64,000 bases of DNA. It comes from Eleusine coracana subsp. coracana (Eukaryota; Streptophyta; Magnoliopsida; Poales; Poaceae). Shown here piece after piece: positions 1 through 12,486 of the stretch; the stretch's first letter is position 1; each line of letters begins with the position of its first letter. The stretch covers positions 23,720,001 to 23,784,000 of the forward strand of contig CM064428.1 in assembly GCA_032690845.1 (NCBI GenBank), written 5' to 3'. Made by a program: the position numbers and the translations under genes. Under the pieces are notes generated by a model. It was not told the DNA's origin, ran no database searches, and saw only the letters and a program-made list of their open reading frames with translations.

Positions 1-27
1 CACCCTTGAAGGTTAACCCATAGTCTC

Positions 28-1890
28 TCATGGTAGACACAATCCATAGGATTTGTGAGCAGCAGCCACATACTCAGCCTCTACGGTGGATTGGGCAACA
101 CTCAACTGTTTACGAGACGACCAACAGATCAAAGAAGTACCCAAGAAATGGCAAGTACCAGAAGTGCTCTTCCTATCAATTCTACACCCAGCAAAGTTCG
201 TATCCGAATACCCAATAAGATCAAGAGATGAAGATGCAGAGTACCAAAGACTGAACTCAAGGGTGTATTTGAGATAGCTGAAGATGCGTTTGACAGCCTT
301 GCGATGAGTCACTCTTGGGGAAGCTTGAAAGCGAGCACAAAGACACACCGCAAAGTGTATGTCAGGTCTTGTCGCCGTTAGGTACAAGAGGGAGCCAATC
401 ATGCTCCTGTACTCCCTTTGATCCACCGCTTCACAGTCTTCATCAGGGTCAAGAGCCATTGTTGTGGACATTGGTGTAGACAATGGATTCACATTGACCA
501 TGTCGAACTTCTTCAAGAGATCCTTCGTGTACTTGGCTTGATGTATGAAAGTGCCTTGCTTGTACTGCTTGATTTGAAGCCCAAGAAAGAAGGTGAGCTC
601 GCCCATCATCGACATCTGAAATTCACTTTCCATGGCTTCCTAAAATCTGGACACAAGAGCATGAGAGGAACCACCAAAGATGATATCATCCACGTAAATC
701 TGAACCATTAGAAAGTCATTGCCATGCTTGAGAGTGAACAAGGTTTTATCAACACACCCCATGACATACCCGCGCCCTAGCAAGAAGGTCTTAAGCCTAG
801 TATACCATGCCCTAGGTGCTTACTTTAGCCCGTACAAAGCCTTCTAAAGCTTGTACACATGGTTTGGGTATTTGTGGTGCTCAAAGCCAGGGGGTTGCCT
901 CATATACACTTCTTCCTCTATGAAACCATTTAGGAAAGCACTCTTGACATCCATTTGATAGAGTCTAATGCCCTTGGAGGCAGCAAATGCAAGCAAGATC
1001 CTAGTGGCTTCTATGCGAGCAACAGGAGCAAAGGTTTCACCATAATCTAAGCCCTCCAGTTGGTTAAAACCTTGAGCAACTAGACTAGCCTTGTTTCTCA
1101 CAACCTCACCATCCTCCCCATGTTTGTTTTTGAACACCCACTTGGTTCCTATGACATTAATATTTTTGGGAGGCTCTACAAGGGTCCATACTTTGTTTCT
1201 CTCAAAGTTTTCCAACTCCTTATGCATGGCATTAACCCAATGTTCATCAGATAGTGTGTGTCCAACATCCCGGGGTTCAAAGGTTGCAACAAAGAGAGAA
1301 TTGGTAAAGCAAGTTAGATGTGCAGACCTTGACCTTGTTGTCCAGTCATAGAGATTACCAATCATCTGTTGAGGTGGATGTTGGTGCTGAATGTGACTGG
1401 GGGCCCCTCTCTCAGAGTGTACCTCCCCCTCAACCACAGCTGGAGCTCGCTCGACAGCTACTGAAGTAGATGTAGAAGCTTCTGGACCCTCTGCTGGAGT
1501 GGTGGTAGCAGCAGGAACAAGCTCGGATGTGAGATGGAATGAGTCATTATCGTCATCATCCAAGACCTGTAGGTCCTCTTCTACAAAGATGCTTTCCTTC
1601 ACCTCCTTGTCACCTGCAGACTCAATCACATTCCTTGCACAAGAGCTTGATTCATCAAAGGTTACATCACAGGATTCTACGATGGTGTTAGTCTCCAAAT
1701 TCAAAACTCTGTAGGAATGGCCATGAAGAGAATAACCAAGAAAGATCCCATCGGAAAATCTAGACTCAAACTTATCAAGATTGTCATGCTTGAGAATAAA
1801 GCACTTGCAACCAAAGGCACGCAAATGAGAAACCGAGGGCTTTTTCCCAAAATGCAGTTCATAAGAAGTCACATTAAGAATTGAGCGCAA
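28..1890 (-). pseudogene. Copia A: integrase C-terminus, reverse transcriptase and RNase H (broken)
   Basis: The block at 844-1890 carries the integrase C-terminal region, a serine- and proline-rich linker and the start of the reverse transcriptase, ending near a QPPGFE motif. The catalytic YVDD of reverse transcriptase is encoded at 685-696, in the gap between the two long open stretches. The block at 28-633 carries the end of reverse transcriptase and the RNase H domain, including a YSDTNFAGC stretch that holds a catalytic aspartate and a VEAEY motif. Frameshifts separate the blocks, and the frame is lost again near position 50. These enzymes would copy element RNA into DNA inside virus-like particles; here they are inactive relics. 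Confidence 0.85.
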
Positions 1891-1935
1891 GAAAATCCGA
1901 TTGGAAACATAGCAAGCAGTGCTAATGGCCTCAGC

Positions 1936-2895
1936 CTAGAACCGCCTCAGAGTCCTATGCTCATCGAGCATCGTCCGGGCCATCTCCACCAAAGTTCTTT
2001 TCTTTCTTTCGACCACACCATTCTGCTGGGGAACACGAGGTGCTGAAAACTGGTGCTCAATACCATGCTCAAGATAGAAAGCATCAAAAGAGGAGTTCTT
2101 GAACTTGGTGCCATTATCACTGCGAATTGCTCGTAATGCACCAGGGAGTTTCTTGGACAACCTGTAAGCTAAGTTCCGAAAGTGATGAAACACTTCATCC
2201 TTGCTCTCAAGAAAGTAAACCCAAGAGTAGCGAGAGTAGTCGTCAACAATCACAAGAACATACCACTTCCTACCTGCAGAACGAACCTGAGAAGGACCAA
2301 CAGTGTCCATGTGAAGCAACTCTCCAGGGCGTTCAGTCATCACCAAATTAATTGGTGGATGAGAAACGACAATCATTTTCCCATGACGACAAGGAGCACA
2401 AACCAAATCCTTATCAAATTTGAGTTTAGGCAATCATCGGATCAAACCAAGGCCACTCAAGCGACATAACAAGTCAAAGCTCATGTGACCCAGTCTCCTA
2501 TGCCATTTCTAGAGCTCAGAAGAAGATTGAGCAAACAAGCACTTGTGAGAACCAGGAGAACCAGCAAAATCAGCCTGAAAAACTCTGCCAATGCAAGAAA
2601 TCCCACAAACCAAGGAACCACTCGAATCAAGAACACAAGAAGCATTTGACTTAAAATGCACTTCCAAACCAACATCAAGAAGCTGAGAAACAGAGAGGAG
2701 ATTGTACTTGAGATACTCAACCAAACCAACATCATTGAGAGTGAATTTCTCATTTACCTTTACCGCGCCCCTTCCCTTCACTCTTCCTCTCTTGTCATCT
2801 CCAAAGGTCACATACTCTAGGCGCTTCAAGGGAGTGAGGCTGGAGAACCACTTTGCATTTATGGTCATGTGGCGCGAATACCCGAAATCCATCAA
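1936..2895 (-). pseudogene. Copia A: protease, GAG-pre-integrase and integrase core (broken)
   Basis: The stretch at 1936-2433 has the zinc-binding CAPC end of the GAG-pre-integrase domain, then the integrase core with the first catalytic aspartate in HMDTVGP, the second in IRSDNGT and the glutamate in QQNGVVER. The stretch at 2509-2895 starts with a protease-like region in which the usual catalytic DSG reads as D-F-G, so the protease is probably dead. A frameshift lies between the two stretches, near 2433-2510. The arrangement is normal for copia, with integrase upstream of reverse transcriptase. Confidence 0.8.
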
Positions 2896-2925
2896 CCACT
2901 AGTTCTCCAAGCCTCCACCTGCTGC

Positions 2926-5412
2926 CTACAAAGAACGGGAAGTGAAAGTCGATGGCTCAGTGCTGGGGTTAGTCAAAAAGCTTTTGGGAATCCAGCACTT
3001 TATCATACGACCGGTAGTAGTCATCACAGTTCTTTGCACATCATCATTTGAACACATGGGACGAGAACCACGATGGGGAAAACGTGGCCTATCAAAGCTT
3101 CTCGACTCAAACCTTGGGTTGTGAAGATAGAAATCATCTGTGTGAAAGCCAAATCCACGCGAGTGACGCTCACCACGATGGGGAAAACATGGGGCGCCAA
3201 AGCGCTGCTGCGCAAAGCCTTTGTTTCGTGAATCAAAGCCATATGAGGAATGACCCTGTCCACGATAGGCACGAGAGAAAGAGTTAGGCTGAAAGTCAAC
3301 AAAATCATCATAAAAAGCATCCCTAGTCATCTCCACTTGCTTCCTCTCAATCCTCTTACGCCTAAAATAGAATTCATCCAAGTGTCCCTTGCGATCACAA
3401 AACATGCAAATATAGACACCCTTAGGATTAGGCTTGGTTTGCATAGCAGGTTTGGGTTTTGGCTTCTCTGTTTACTTTGGATTGAAGGAGGGTTTTGGAT
3501 TGGGTGGATAGTATGTGTCAGTGGGTTTGATGGTGTTTTCCTCATCCTTGTAGCTGGAGCTAGGGACAAACTTACCCACATTCTCATTCTCCTTGTCACA
3601 CCTCTCAAATCCCAAACCCAAGTTATAGGATGACCTAGAAGCACTCTCCTTCACTCTTGCCAAATCACTCTCAATCTTTTCCTCACTCACTAGGGTTCTC
3701 TGGAGCCTAGAAATAAGATAGTCATTTTTCTGAACTAGCACTTTGTTTTCCTCCCTAGTGATTACTAGCTTATCCTTGAGGGTGACACACACTTCACACG
3801 GATGTGGGAGAACTTTCGAGCGAGTCTCATGAGGGACTGACCTTCCAACTCATCTGTGAGCTTGGGGCACTTCTGACATGCACCCAAAAGAGTTGGTCTA
3901 GCTTTGAACTCATCAAGCTCCTTGAGGACACTCTCAAGCTGACTACCAACTTGAGCATGCACACTCTCCCTCTGTTCAAGATCACTCATCACAACTTGAC
4001 AAGACTCACACTCAGCAGCAGTATCAACACAAGCAAGCTTAGACCTAAGCGAAGAAATCTCAAAATCAGCACTCTCCAACTTAGACTTAAGCTCTCTACT
4101 CTCACGCATAGCACTGCGAAGCTTATCATCTTGCATGAGCAGAACATCGCGCAAATGATCAAGTTCAGAAGAGAGCTCATCAAGAGTGTGAGGTACCTCA
4201 CTTATGTCGGAGTCGGATCCAGAGTCGGTGTCGTGGTCGTTCTTTGCCATGAAGTAAAGCCCGGTGAAGTCGTCCTTCCTCTTGACTCGTGGTTTTTCAA
4301 CTTCCTCCTCCGAGCTTGTAAAGCCTTTGCTTGATGTGAGGTCAACATCGCTCAAGGCGACAACGCAGGCGCGTGCAATGGCCTTGGCGAACTTCTTGGA
4401 GTTCTTGCCCTTCTTGTAGAAGCGGTTCTTCTTCTGCTTGAAGTCTTCAGTGTTGTTGTCGCGGTACCCGTCCTTCTTCTTCTTCTTGGGACAATCAGCG
4501 ATGAAGTGTCCCGGGTCACCGCACTCGAAGCAGGTTCTTGAACCACCTCCTCTTCTCTCCTTGCGGTTGTTGTAGAACTTCCTGAACTTCCTTGTGAGAA
4601 AGGACAGCTCCTTGTCAGGAATGCACTCCATCTGTTCATCGGAAGCTGCAACAAGAGAAGACAAAGCAAACTCGAAGGAAGACTTGTCAAGTGAGAGGTT
4701 AGTTCCAAAAGAAGCATCACTATGACTAACCTTCTGAGAGCTAGAAAGCAAAGCCATGCTAGAAGCAGGAATAGCAAGATTAGAACGAGATTTCCCAGAC
4801 AATTCATGAGACTTCAGCTTGCTATATAGTTGCTCACAGTTCAAGGTGTTGAAGTCAGCAGTTTCTTCTAGAGCAGCAATTTTAACCCCCCCCCCCCCCC
4901 CAAACATTTTCATCAAGTGAGTATAGCAGTTGCTTAGCTCTATCATTATCATTGTACACAAGAGTACCACAAGCCCGCAAGTTGCACACAATCGCCTCAG
5001 ACCTACGAAAAGTGTCATCTAGTGACTCATCCGGTTTTTGTGCAAAGGTTTGGTACTGTCTATTGTAAGAGTCCTTACACATAGACTTGACCTGGTTGGT
5101 ACCCTCATGGTAAGTGCAGAGCTTATCCCTAATAACATGAGCAATGTCAAGGTGTACAACCCTATCATATTCACTCCTACCAAGTGCAGAAAGCAGAATA
5201 TTGACAGCTTTAGAGTTGTTCTCATACCTGACTAACTCACCTGCAGATGCAGTGCTCAGGTCTTGTGGTATAGCATACTCCTGCTCAACAATCTCCCAAA
5301 TTGCACGTCCTTGACTCAGCAGATACGCCTTGGTCCGTGACTTCTAGTAGGGGGAAGTCCTCTCTATCGAACATCCACAGCTTAACAACACGCTTCTCCA
5401 TGTTGCCTTCGG
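2926..5412 (-). pseudogene. Copia A: gag with CCHC zinc knuckle and long tail (broken)
   Basis: The likely start is a minus-strand ATG near 5400, but the first part is interrupted by stops. Recognisable SIRE-type gag sequence runs from about 5225 to 4800 (RQYQTFAQKP, NLRACGTLVYND). A canonical CX2CX4HX4C zinc knuckle is encoded at 4491-4532. The region from 4250 to 3465 is rich in leucine, glutamate and lysine and reads like the extended coiled-coil tail of this lineage. A run of 16 C (G on the coding strand) at 4886-4901 interrupts gag between two otherwise conserved motifs. Gag would form the particle shell and bind element RNA. Confidence 0.75.
4886..4901. repeat. C16 homopolymer in copia A gag
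   Basis: Sixteen C (G on the coding strand) between the gag motifs YSLDENVW and KIAALEETAD. Confidence 0.95.
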
Positions 5413-5449
5413 ATCACAAAGCCGGTGAAGGTCAACTAGTGATCAAACC

Positions 5450-5462
5450 GGCTCTGATACCA
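5450..5462 (-). other. Primer-binding site of copia element A
   Basis: The minus strand reads TGGTATCAGAGCC, the classic plant copia site complementary to the 3' end of initiator tRNA-Met. It sits 2 bases inside the end of the LTR. Confidence 0.9.
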
Positions 5463-5464
5463 AT

Positions 5465-7180
5465 TGAAGGACTGAGAAGGCGACCAGAGGGGGGGGGGTA
5501 AATGGGAGCCAATCAAGATTCTTCAATAGAACTTGGCCTATATCCCAAAAACAACCCAACCCAACCTCCGAACCGATCACCAAGACTACACACACCAACT
5601 CATGGTGTACTAGCCCTAGGAGTGATCAACCACAGCAAAGAAACACAGCGGAAATAAAAGGGAACAAGAAATGCTCAACACAGATCAATTCTGGACTCTC
5701 ATCGACAGTGCCAACCACAACCATCGATAGTGCTGGTTGGTACCATCGACAGTGCCGGTCACGCCCATCGACAGTGCCGGTGCGGGATACAGACTCTCTG
5801 GAATCTACAGACACGACGAATCGGTAGTGCCGGTCCTGGTCATCGGCAGTGCCAGACGACCCCCGACAGAACAGAAAAGCATTCGGGAATTTGTCAAATC
5901 TTCTCCAAAAAACTAATCAAACAAACTCCAAATGATGCTTTTGGACCAGAGAATCCTCATCACATCACGACCCTAATCCTAGGAGATCATCTCAATTGGC
6001 TCAAGGAATCATCACGAATTTCAGATCTTATGCCAAGAACACTAAAAAGAGGAAACTTGAGAAATCCTTCAAATCGAAGGTGCTAGAGCTATTGATTCGA
6101 TCAAGAATCCATAGAGGATTGTCCTAGCTCATCCTAGCAACAAGTTTCTCAAGAAATCCGGGCCAAAAACTCGTCCAAAAGTGAGATCGAAAATCACCAC
6201 AAAAATACCTCCGAAAATAGGGAAAAGGAAATTTTGAGATTTAAGTAAAGAGGGAAATCTTGAGCACGAAAATACTTTTCATATTATAGAAAGGTGCTTA
6301 TAAGATCCATAAGTACAAAGCTAGGAAGCCACCCTCTTCCTCCCACTATTTGGAAGAGCAAGAGATATCTCTCACACACCCACTACTCTCCTCTCACATG
6401 AAGTCCTCTCCTAGCACTTTGAATAGAGTCCTAACATAAGGCTAATGGAAAAGAGGCACCTCTTTCACCAGCCACACCTCTCCTTATATAGGCCAAGGGT
6501 CTATTATCCACATAACAACTCTACCCTTGACCTATATAACACACCCACCTATCACCGGAGCATAACCGTCCATCTTTTTTCTCGTCGTCCGAATGCCATC
6601 GAGTCCTTCACAACTTTGCTTGTCCTCGACGCAAGATCCGTCATGGTGCCACGTGCACCTCCAATTGCCGCCATCGGTTTTGAGGCCCAAACTGGGAAAC
6701 TGCCTTATACGCTTCTTAAAGCGTGACTTCTCGATGTCGACGCATGTCACCTTGTCCCGCGATCCTGACCACCGGTAAGTCTCTCTCGGTCCCTGTCCAA
6801 CGGGCCCCCTTTCACTTGCACCGTCATCCCGCTCGCCTTGACTTGGTCAACATGCTGTCTTCATCACCACCACGGTTTTGAGGCTCAACCGCGAAACCGT
6901 TCGTGCTTCTTGCCTCTCCATGTGTACAGTGTGGATCACCCTTGATTTCACCCGGCATCCCGATCGTCCGGCCCCAAGTCTCCTACTTGTGCCCGATCCT
7001 CTCGCCGTTGACCGCCAAGTCGACTCCAGTGACCTATACATCATGAGACAAGCAAACACATTTCCCAACTTCTGCAACATCACCAATTCCTCCACCAACT
7101 CTGATTAGTCATAACCATGATATGCAAAGCCATGCAATCCCTGGATTTTCGCATTTCAACTCAAACATCAAATCCGCTCA
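5465..7180 (-). repeat. 5' LTR of copia element A
   Basis: The LTR abuts the primer-binding site and begins, on the plus strand, with TGAAGGACTG, the complement of an LTR ending in CA. A minus-strand TATA-like box (GCCTATATAAGG) lies at about 6484-6495, as expected for the U3/R boundary. The far edge near 7180 is a best guess. Degenerate short repeats lie at 5701-5853. Confidence 0.65.
5701..5853. repeat. Degenerate short tandem repeats inside LTR A
   Basis: Six related copies of a unit close to ATCGACAGTGCCGGT begin near 5701, 5722, 5744, 5766, 5820 and 5840. The first four are spaced about 21-22 bases apart. They lie downstream of the LTR TATA-like box in transcript direction, so they would be in transcribed LTR sequence. 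Confidence 0.7.
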
Positions 7181-7299
7181 AGTCAATTACTCATCACATA
7201 TATTATAAACCATAGTACATATCCACATGGTTTCTCATATATGTACATTGTATCACGGTATATGAGTTACATGATATATATACATGACTATAAAAATTT

Positions 7300-7844
7300 G
7301 GTAAAATTATCTGTAACATACTGAAAAAACATGGTTCCATCACCAACACATCGACAAAGTTAAATTTATCTGCAACACACTATGATCTTATGATTTCTCG
7401 TTAGGGACACATTATGCTCATTTAACAATTGTTTTTAACTTTTTTTATCTTAATACTCATAATATATTAGGACTTTAAACTTGACATAAATATATATTAT
7501 TGCATTATCTATTACTAAAAAATAGAGCTAAATCTTTTTCGGATGTTTTTCATGTTTGCTCATTGTTTTAATATTCAATTTATCTAGCAAACCATACAAA
7601 TAATAAAACAAATCTAGCCCTATTTTTTAATGATAGATAATACAACAATGTATATTTGTATCAAGTTTCAAGTTCTAATATATTCTAAGTATTAAGTAAA
7701 AAAATTAAAAAATAATTATTAAATAGTTATAATGTGTTCTAGACGAGAAATCACAAGATCGTAGTGTGTTACAGATAAATTTGATTTTATCGATGTATTA
7801 GAGATGAAACCACATTTTTTTAATGTGATGCAGGCAATTTCGCC
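7300..7844. mobile_element. Mutator-type MITE with about 150-bp TIRs
   Basis: The left end GGTAAAATTATCTGTAACA and the reverse complement of the right end, GGCGAAATTGCCTGCATCA, are clearly related, and the similarity continues for about 150 bases on each side. Perfect 9-bp direct repeats TAAAAATTT flank the element at 7291-7299 and 7845-7853. A 9-bp target duplication with long TIRs is the hallmark of Mutator-like elements. No coding capacity is visible in the 545 bp. It lies about 330 bp upstream of the MND1 start codon. Confidence 0.85.
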
Positions 7845-8020
7845 TAAAAATTTAGGCTTTTCAAAATGTAACATTAAATTCGTGAATATTCGGGAAAATA
7901 AATCTCTTCATCACTTTATAAAATTTTGAAGACACAAAAAGTACTGTTAACTCCGAATCGGAACAAATCTTTGCGAGTCAGTCCAGTTTCTGTGGCCTTC
8001 TCGGGCTTGCCTCGAGCGTA

Positions 8021-8036
8021 GCCCATTTGGCCCATA
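8021..8036 (+). promoter_or_regulatory. Paired site II-like GCCCA motifs upstream of MND1
   Basis: Two GCCCAT motifs at 8021-8026 and 8030-8035 lie about 140 bases before the MND1 ATG. Motifs of this type (TGGGCY on the other strand) are known TCP-binding elements in promoters of plant genes active in dividing cells. Their role here is inferred from position alone. Confidence 0.4.
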
Positions 8037-8173
8037 CCAAGCAGCACACAGCAGGGACCAGGCGCCAAGACCCGTCCACTCCACTGTCCTCTTCCCCCGT
8101 CCCGCCGCCTCCGTTTCCGTTTCGGCGCTAACTCCACAAACTCCGCCTCGCCGGCGCCGCCAGTCCGGCCGGG

Positions 8174-11100
8174 ATGGTAAGTCCTGCTCTCGTCTCCCTC
8201 GTTTCCCTCTGAGAGATCCCGTAGGCCGGTCCTGTCGAGGCGCTCGGTCTGGGGCCCCAAGTCGGGGTTGGTTCCACCTCCGCCTGCTGCGAGGGGGTGG
8301 CTCGGGCAGGCTCGAGGGCTTAGACTGGTTTCTTTTGAGTTCGGATTCGATCGAAATTGGAGGAACGAGTAAGGTAGGGCACATCCCGGAGCTTTCGAGT
8401 TTGGGTTCTTCTCCTCCATTGTTTCCCGTCTCAGATTGCGGCGGGTTTCCTGTACCACTGTGCTCTCTACGGAACTACCGGTGTTTATTTGCGTTGTAGC
8501 TTGTAATGGCGACCTAGGACCATATGAGTAATAGGCCAAAAGCATGTGGAATCTGTGGTCCGTCAGTTGTGAAGTGGCGATTAAGAGATTGGGAGAGTCC
8601 GTGTATGGCCTGATTGATGAACACAACGCCATATATTGCTGCAAATACAAGTGAGGAAATTAGGCACTGGGACATGGCACCTATGTTACACCGACTCGGA
8701 CACGTGAATCGGACACGATACGTGTCGGACACTTCGACTCGGCAATTTCTGAAAAAAGCCGATTCGCCGACACGAATAATACAGCAGAATAGCAGTTTAG
8801 CAATAAAAACAATGAAACTAGTAGTAGAATAGCAGTCTAGCATGCAACAAACATCAAAATCTGTGTTCAACATTGTCCCAAACTCCATGTTCTTGTTGAC
8901 TGAGTTTCAGGGCATATATAGGAGGGTTATTTATTACTTGGGCTGACTATTTGGGCCAGACCGTGTCGGAATGTAGGCCCAATGACTCGGGAAGGTGTCG
9001 CCCAGGTGTCGGGAAATCAAATTAATTGTTTTTAATTAAAAATTATCCGATACTCTGTCGACATGTATCGAAGGCGTATCGGTGACGTATCGGTGTCGGA
9101 CACGTATCGGACACCGGTACGTGAGTTTTCCGACGACTCGGTGTTTTGTAGCATGGCACGGAGGTCTTGTTGACTTGCAATGGTCTTTAATTATGTTTCT
9201 GCCTTTAACTTCTGATCAGTGAAAATTCAAAGTTCTGTAAAAGTTGAAGTTGTTAACTTTAACTAGTGCTTTGTAGACTTTGTTCTACAGTCGTGAGTAT
9301 TATTATGAATAGCTAAAAAATGCGGTGTTCCCTTTTCCTGCACGTTTATAGAAGATAGTTCCACTAACCTTTATCCTTTTATTTCTGGTTCATATCAATG
9401 CTGCATTTGTTTCATAATAAGCAGCTTTGTTGATTATATGGGGAAAAAAGTATAATGAACAATGCGTAACTGATGTTTTCTTTTTGGTGCTTAGTCAAAG
9501 AAGAGGGGTCTTTCCTTGGAGGAGAAACGGGAGCAAATGCTTCAGATATTTTATGAGAGTCAAGACTTCTATCTGGTAAACATATGCTGTTTGATAGTTT
9601 GTTATGTTAACTGTACGTAAGGATTAGTTCCTTCAATTACAGTAAACTCACAGTCCTGTTCTTTATGTTCCTAGCCTGGAAATGCTCCTACTTATAGCTA
9701 TGCTAGTTGTTACTTTATCTTCTTTAATTGCTTGTATAGGCTTACCAAGCATCAAACCAATCACTGCAGTTTGTTGCCAAGTATCAGACTTATTTTAGCT
9801 GCAACTCTTGGAATGATCAAATGACCGTGACACTTTTATTTCTCTCTTTTTTTGTGTGTGTGGGGGCCATTTGCAACAACAACAATGACAAAGCCTTTTA
9901 GTCCCAAGCAAGTTGGAATAGGCTAGAGATGAAACCCACGAGAGCCAAAACACAAGGAGAAACAATAAAAAAGGAAGAAGGAAAGAGAAAAGTGGGATGG
10001 GGACAAAAGGGCAATAATAAATCAAACAAAAATGGGTAAAAAGGGGGAAACCGAAAATCAAGGTTCTGGCATGTGAATTGCTAGATTCCACGCTCTCCTA
10101 TCTATTATAGGACTTATATTATCCTTACTGCTTTAAAATGGATATTCATATAAATATGTGCCGTTATCCTTTCAAAGATTTTGGTGTTTTAGAACTTCAA
10201 TTACGCTTGGTTTCTTCATGTAGAATGTGCTTTTCTGTACCTTACTGTTTCCATTTATCACTTTCAGCTTAAGGAACTGGAGAAAATGGGTCCTAAAAAG
10301 GGAGTGATCAGTCAGTCTGTTAAGGATGTGGTGCAAAGCCTGGTGGATGATGATCTTGTTTTCAAGGACAAAATAGGGACTTCTGTAAGATTCACTATCT
10401 TTTTCCATGCATCAAGAGTAGTTGGACTGCCGACACTATTATGTGACCTGTTTTTATTGTGGGAAAATTATGTAGCTAACTGCATTGAGGTTCTGCAGTC
10501 AGATTAATTTATTTGGCAACCAGGAAACCGTTATTGTGACTGTCGAGCAACCTCTGCTCTAGCTGCATGTACCTGTAGCTTTGAATTGTTATTATCTGCT
10601 TTGAAAAAAATTATATGCTTGTTTATGTGCATACCATTTCTATCTATCTCCCAGGCTAATATAGTTTCCTTGTAGGTGTACTTCTGGAGTCTTCCAAGTT
10701 GTGCTGGGAACCAGGTGTGATTCTGACCACTTCCACTCCATGTATATTTTTATGGTGGGTACATGGTTTATTGTTACAAACTGACAACATATTTTGCAGC
10801 AAAAAACTAATATCTTCTTGTATGATTTTCTAATGAAAGTATATATTAACAAATAAAAAAAATGCAATGAGTACTATGTATGGTCAATGAATGCGTGCTT
10901 GATAAGATGATGTGAATTTTCATAATGTTATAGTATGAGGCTACTATAAACTTCTAGTAAGCTACTATATGTTATGTTTGCATTTAAAGAAATATGCACA
11001 CACAAAATTGACATTACCTACTCAATATAGTATAATGTTGTACCCCTTTCTTGGGTTATAGGTGACATAGTTTAGGAATCAATATAGGATGCATCTAGGA

Positions 11101-12486
11101 GGCCCTACTTATATTTCTCAGTGCATTTTTATTCTTTCTTGGATTTTTTGCTAATGAAGTCTAAGATAAACTTTCTTCTTTTGTTTTCTTTATAGCTGAG
11201 GAATACTTACAACAAGCTTGAATCTGATCTGTCAAACTCTAAAAAGCGTTACATGGAGCTTGTTGAACAGAGAGAAAACTTGAAAAGAGGCAGGGAAGAC
11301 TCTGTAAGTTGTTTCTGCGTATTTTCAAGACAGTTGTATGGCATCATTTTGGCACAACTCATATGCATTGCTATAGGAAGAGAGGGAAGCTGCTTTGGAG
11401 GAGCTGAAGGCTGTGAAATCACACCATAAAAGGCTCAAGGTGCCTTATTTTCTCTTTATTTGTTTCATTTGGTTTTCTTATTGTCATGTGCAGATCAATA
11501 ACTTCTCATGATAATTTCAGGAAGAACTGGCTGCATATGCAGATAGTGACCCAGTGGCACTAGAAGCAATGAGTACGAGCAACCCTCTTTTGAATGAGCT
11601 TTAGACAGCTATATTACTGTTATTGATACACCATATGGATTTTACTTTCCACACAACTGTTCTTTTTCATCAAACAATATGTTTACCTGATCTGAATCTA
11701 TACAAGTATGAAATGCTCCCCAATTTTGATTGCAACTGTACTATGATAACTGCAGAGGATGCTATTGATGTTGCTCATTCAGCAGCTAATAGGTGGACAG
11801 GTACCTTTACTTTGTCTGCTAATGAGCTCCTCTTGAAATGCATATGTTTCCTGCAATTCTAAGGCTAATTACAAATTGATTGATACTTAGACAACATCTT
11901 CACATTGCAACAATGGTGTTCAACTACATTCCCACAAGCAAAAGAGCAACTTGAACACATGTACAGGGAGGTATGTTCTGTGCTCAGTTTCCGTATGTTC
12001 CCATTACGTTAGAACTTGCATGCACACTTAATCCTTGCTCACCTGAGATGCTTAATCGCAAGCCTATTTAGCATCAAGAGCTCATATACCCTACATGATT
12101 TTCTTCAGAATATCGTTCTAGTTTTAGAGCTAGACCGAAGATATGGTACAATATAGAGCAATGTGGCAAATGCACTAACATTAGCACATACTATTCTGAA
12201 TTTGAGGACTTAATTACACTTTTAGTTATTTTTAATACCTGAATGAATTTTTTGATGAAAAATTTTAATTGTTTGCAATTAGTGGTTGTTTAAGCTCTCT
12301 GCACATAATCAACAAACAACTAAAGTTTAGGAACAGTTCTTTTTTCATGTACCTGTTCTTCTCTGTTAAGTACCTTTGTATCCTTCAGACACTCCCCTTT
12401 CTGTATTTTCTGTACTGGTTTTTAATGATTTTGTTCCATCAAAATTTCAGGTTGGTATAACTGAAGATTTTGAGTATCTGCAGTAA
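8174..12486 (+). CDS. MND1: MND1, meiotic nuclear division protein 1 homologue
   Basis: MND1 pairs with HOP2 in the nucleus and helps DMC1 and RAD51 carry out strand invasion in meiotic recombination. Ten coding exons join in frame with GT-AG introns: 8174-8176, 9495-9575, 10268-10384, 10676-10714, 11196-11303, 11377-11439, 11521-11572, 11756-11800, 11891-11970 and 12451-12486. The product is 207 aa, a usual plant length. It opens with MSKKRGLSLEEKRE and has the Mnd1 winged-helix region at about residues 10-80 (KGVISQSVKDVVQSLVDDDL, then YFWSLPS). A coiled coil covers about 80-150, and the protein ends at EDFEYLQ. The first coding exon is just the ATG, so the start depends on splicing of intron 1. 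Intron 1 holds a 471-bp MITE and intron 2 a SINE-like piece. No lesion is seen; I expect it to be functional. Confidence 0.95.
8681..9151. mobile_element. hAT-type MITE in MND1 intron 1
   Basis: The left end CTATGTTACACCGACTCGG matches the reverse complement of the right end, CTACAAAACACCGAGTCGT, with few mismatches. Perfect 8-bp direct repeats CATGGCAC flank it at 8673-8680 and 9152-9159; 8 bp is the hAT target size. The interior carries many copies of CGGACACG/GTGTCGG, a subterminal repeat pattern. It has no coding capacity. Confidence 0.85.
9873..9950 (+). repeat. SINE-like fragment in MND1 intron 2
   Basis: A CAACAACAACAA stretch is followed by AAAGCCTTTTAGTCCCAAG and a GGCTAGAG motif. 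This resembles part of the Au-type SINE of grasses as I recall it. No A- and B-box pair or clear ends were found, so only a fragment is claimed. Confidence 0.45.

Larger units (their letters stand above)
1..7180 (-). mobile_element. Ty1/copia retrotransposon A, SIRE/Maximus-like, truncated at window edge
   Basis: Read on the minus strand the order is LTR, primer-binding site, gag with a zinc knuckle, protease, integrase, reverse transcriptase and RNase H, which is the copia order. The primer-binding site is a match to the initiator-tRNA-Met type (TGGTATCAGAGCC, plus-strand 5450-5462). The large gag with a CCHC knuckle followed by a long charged, coiled-coil-like tail, and the long LTR (about 1.7 kb), fit the SIRE/Maximus lineage. 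The 3' end of RNase H and the 3' LTR lie left of position 1. Many stops and frameshifts make it non-functional. The outer LTR edge at about 7180 is inferred from a TG...CA pair and cannot be confirmed without the other LTR. Confidence 0.85.

Noticed and set aside
7916..8650. Long minus-strand frame of 244 codons over the MND1 start
   Set aside because: It overlaps the GC-rich MND1 5' region and intron 1, has low-complexity arginine- and proline-rich composition and no recognised domain.
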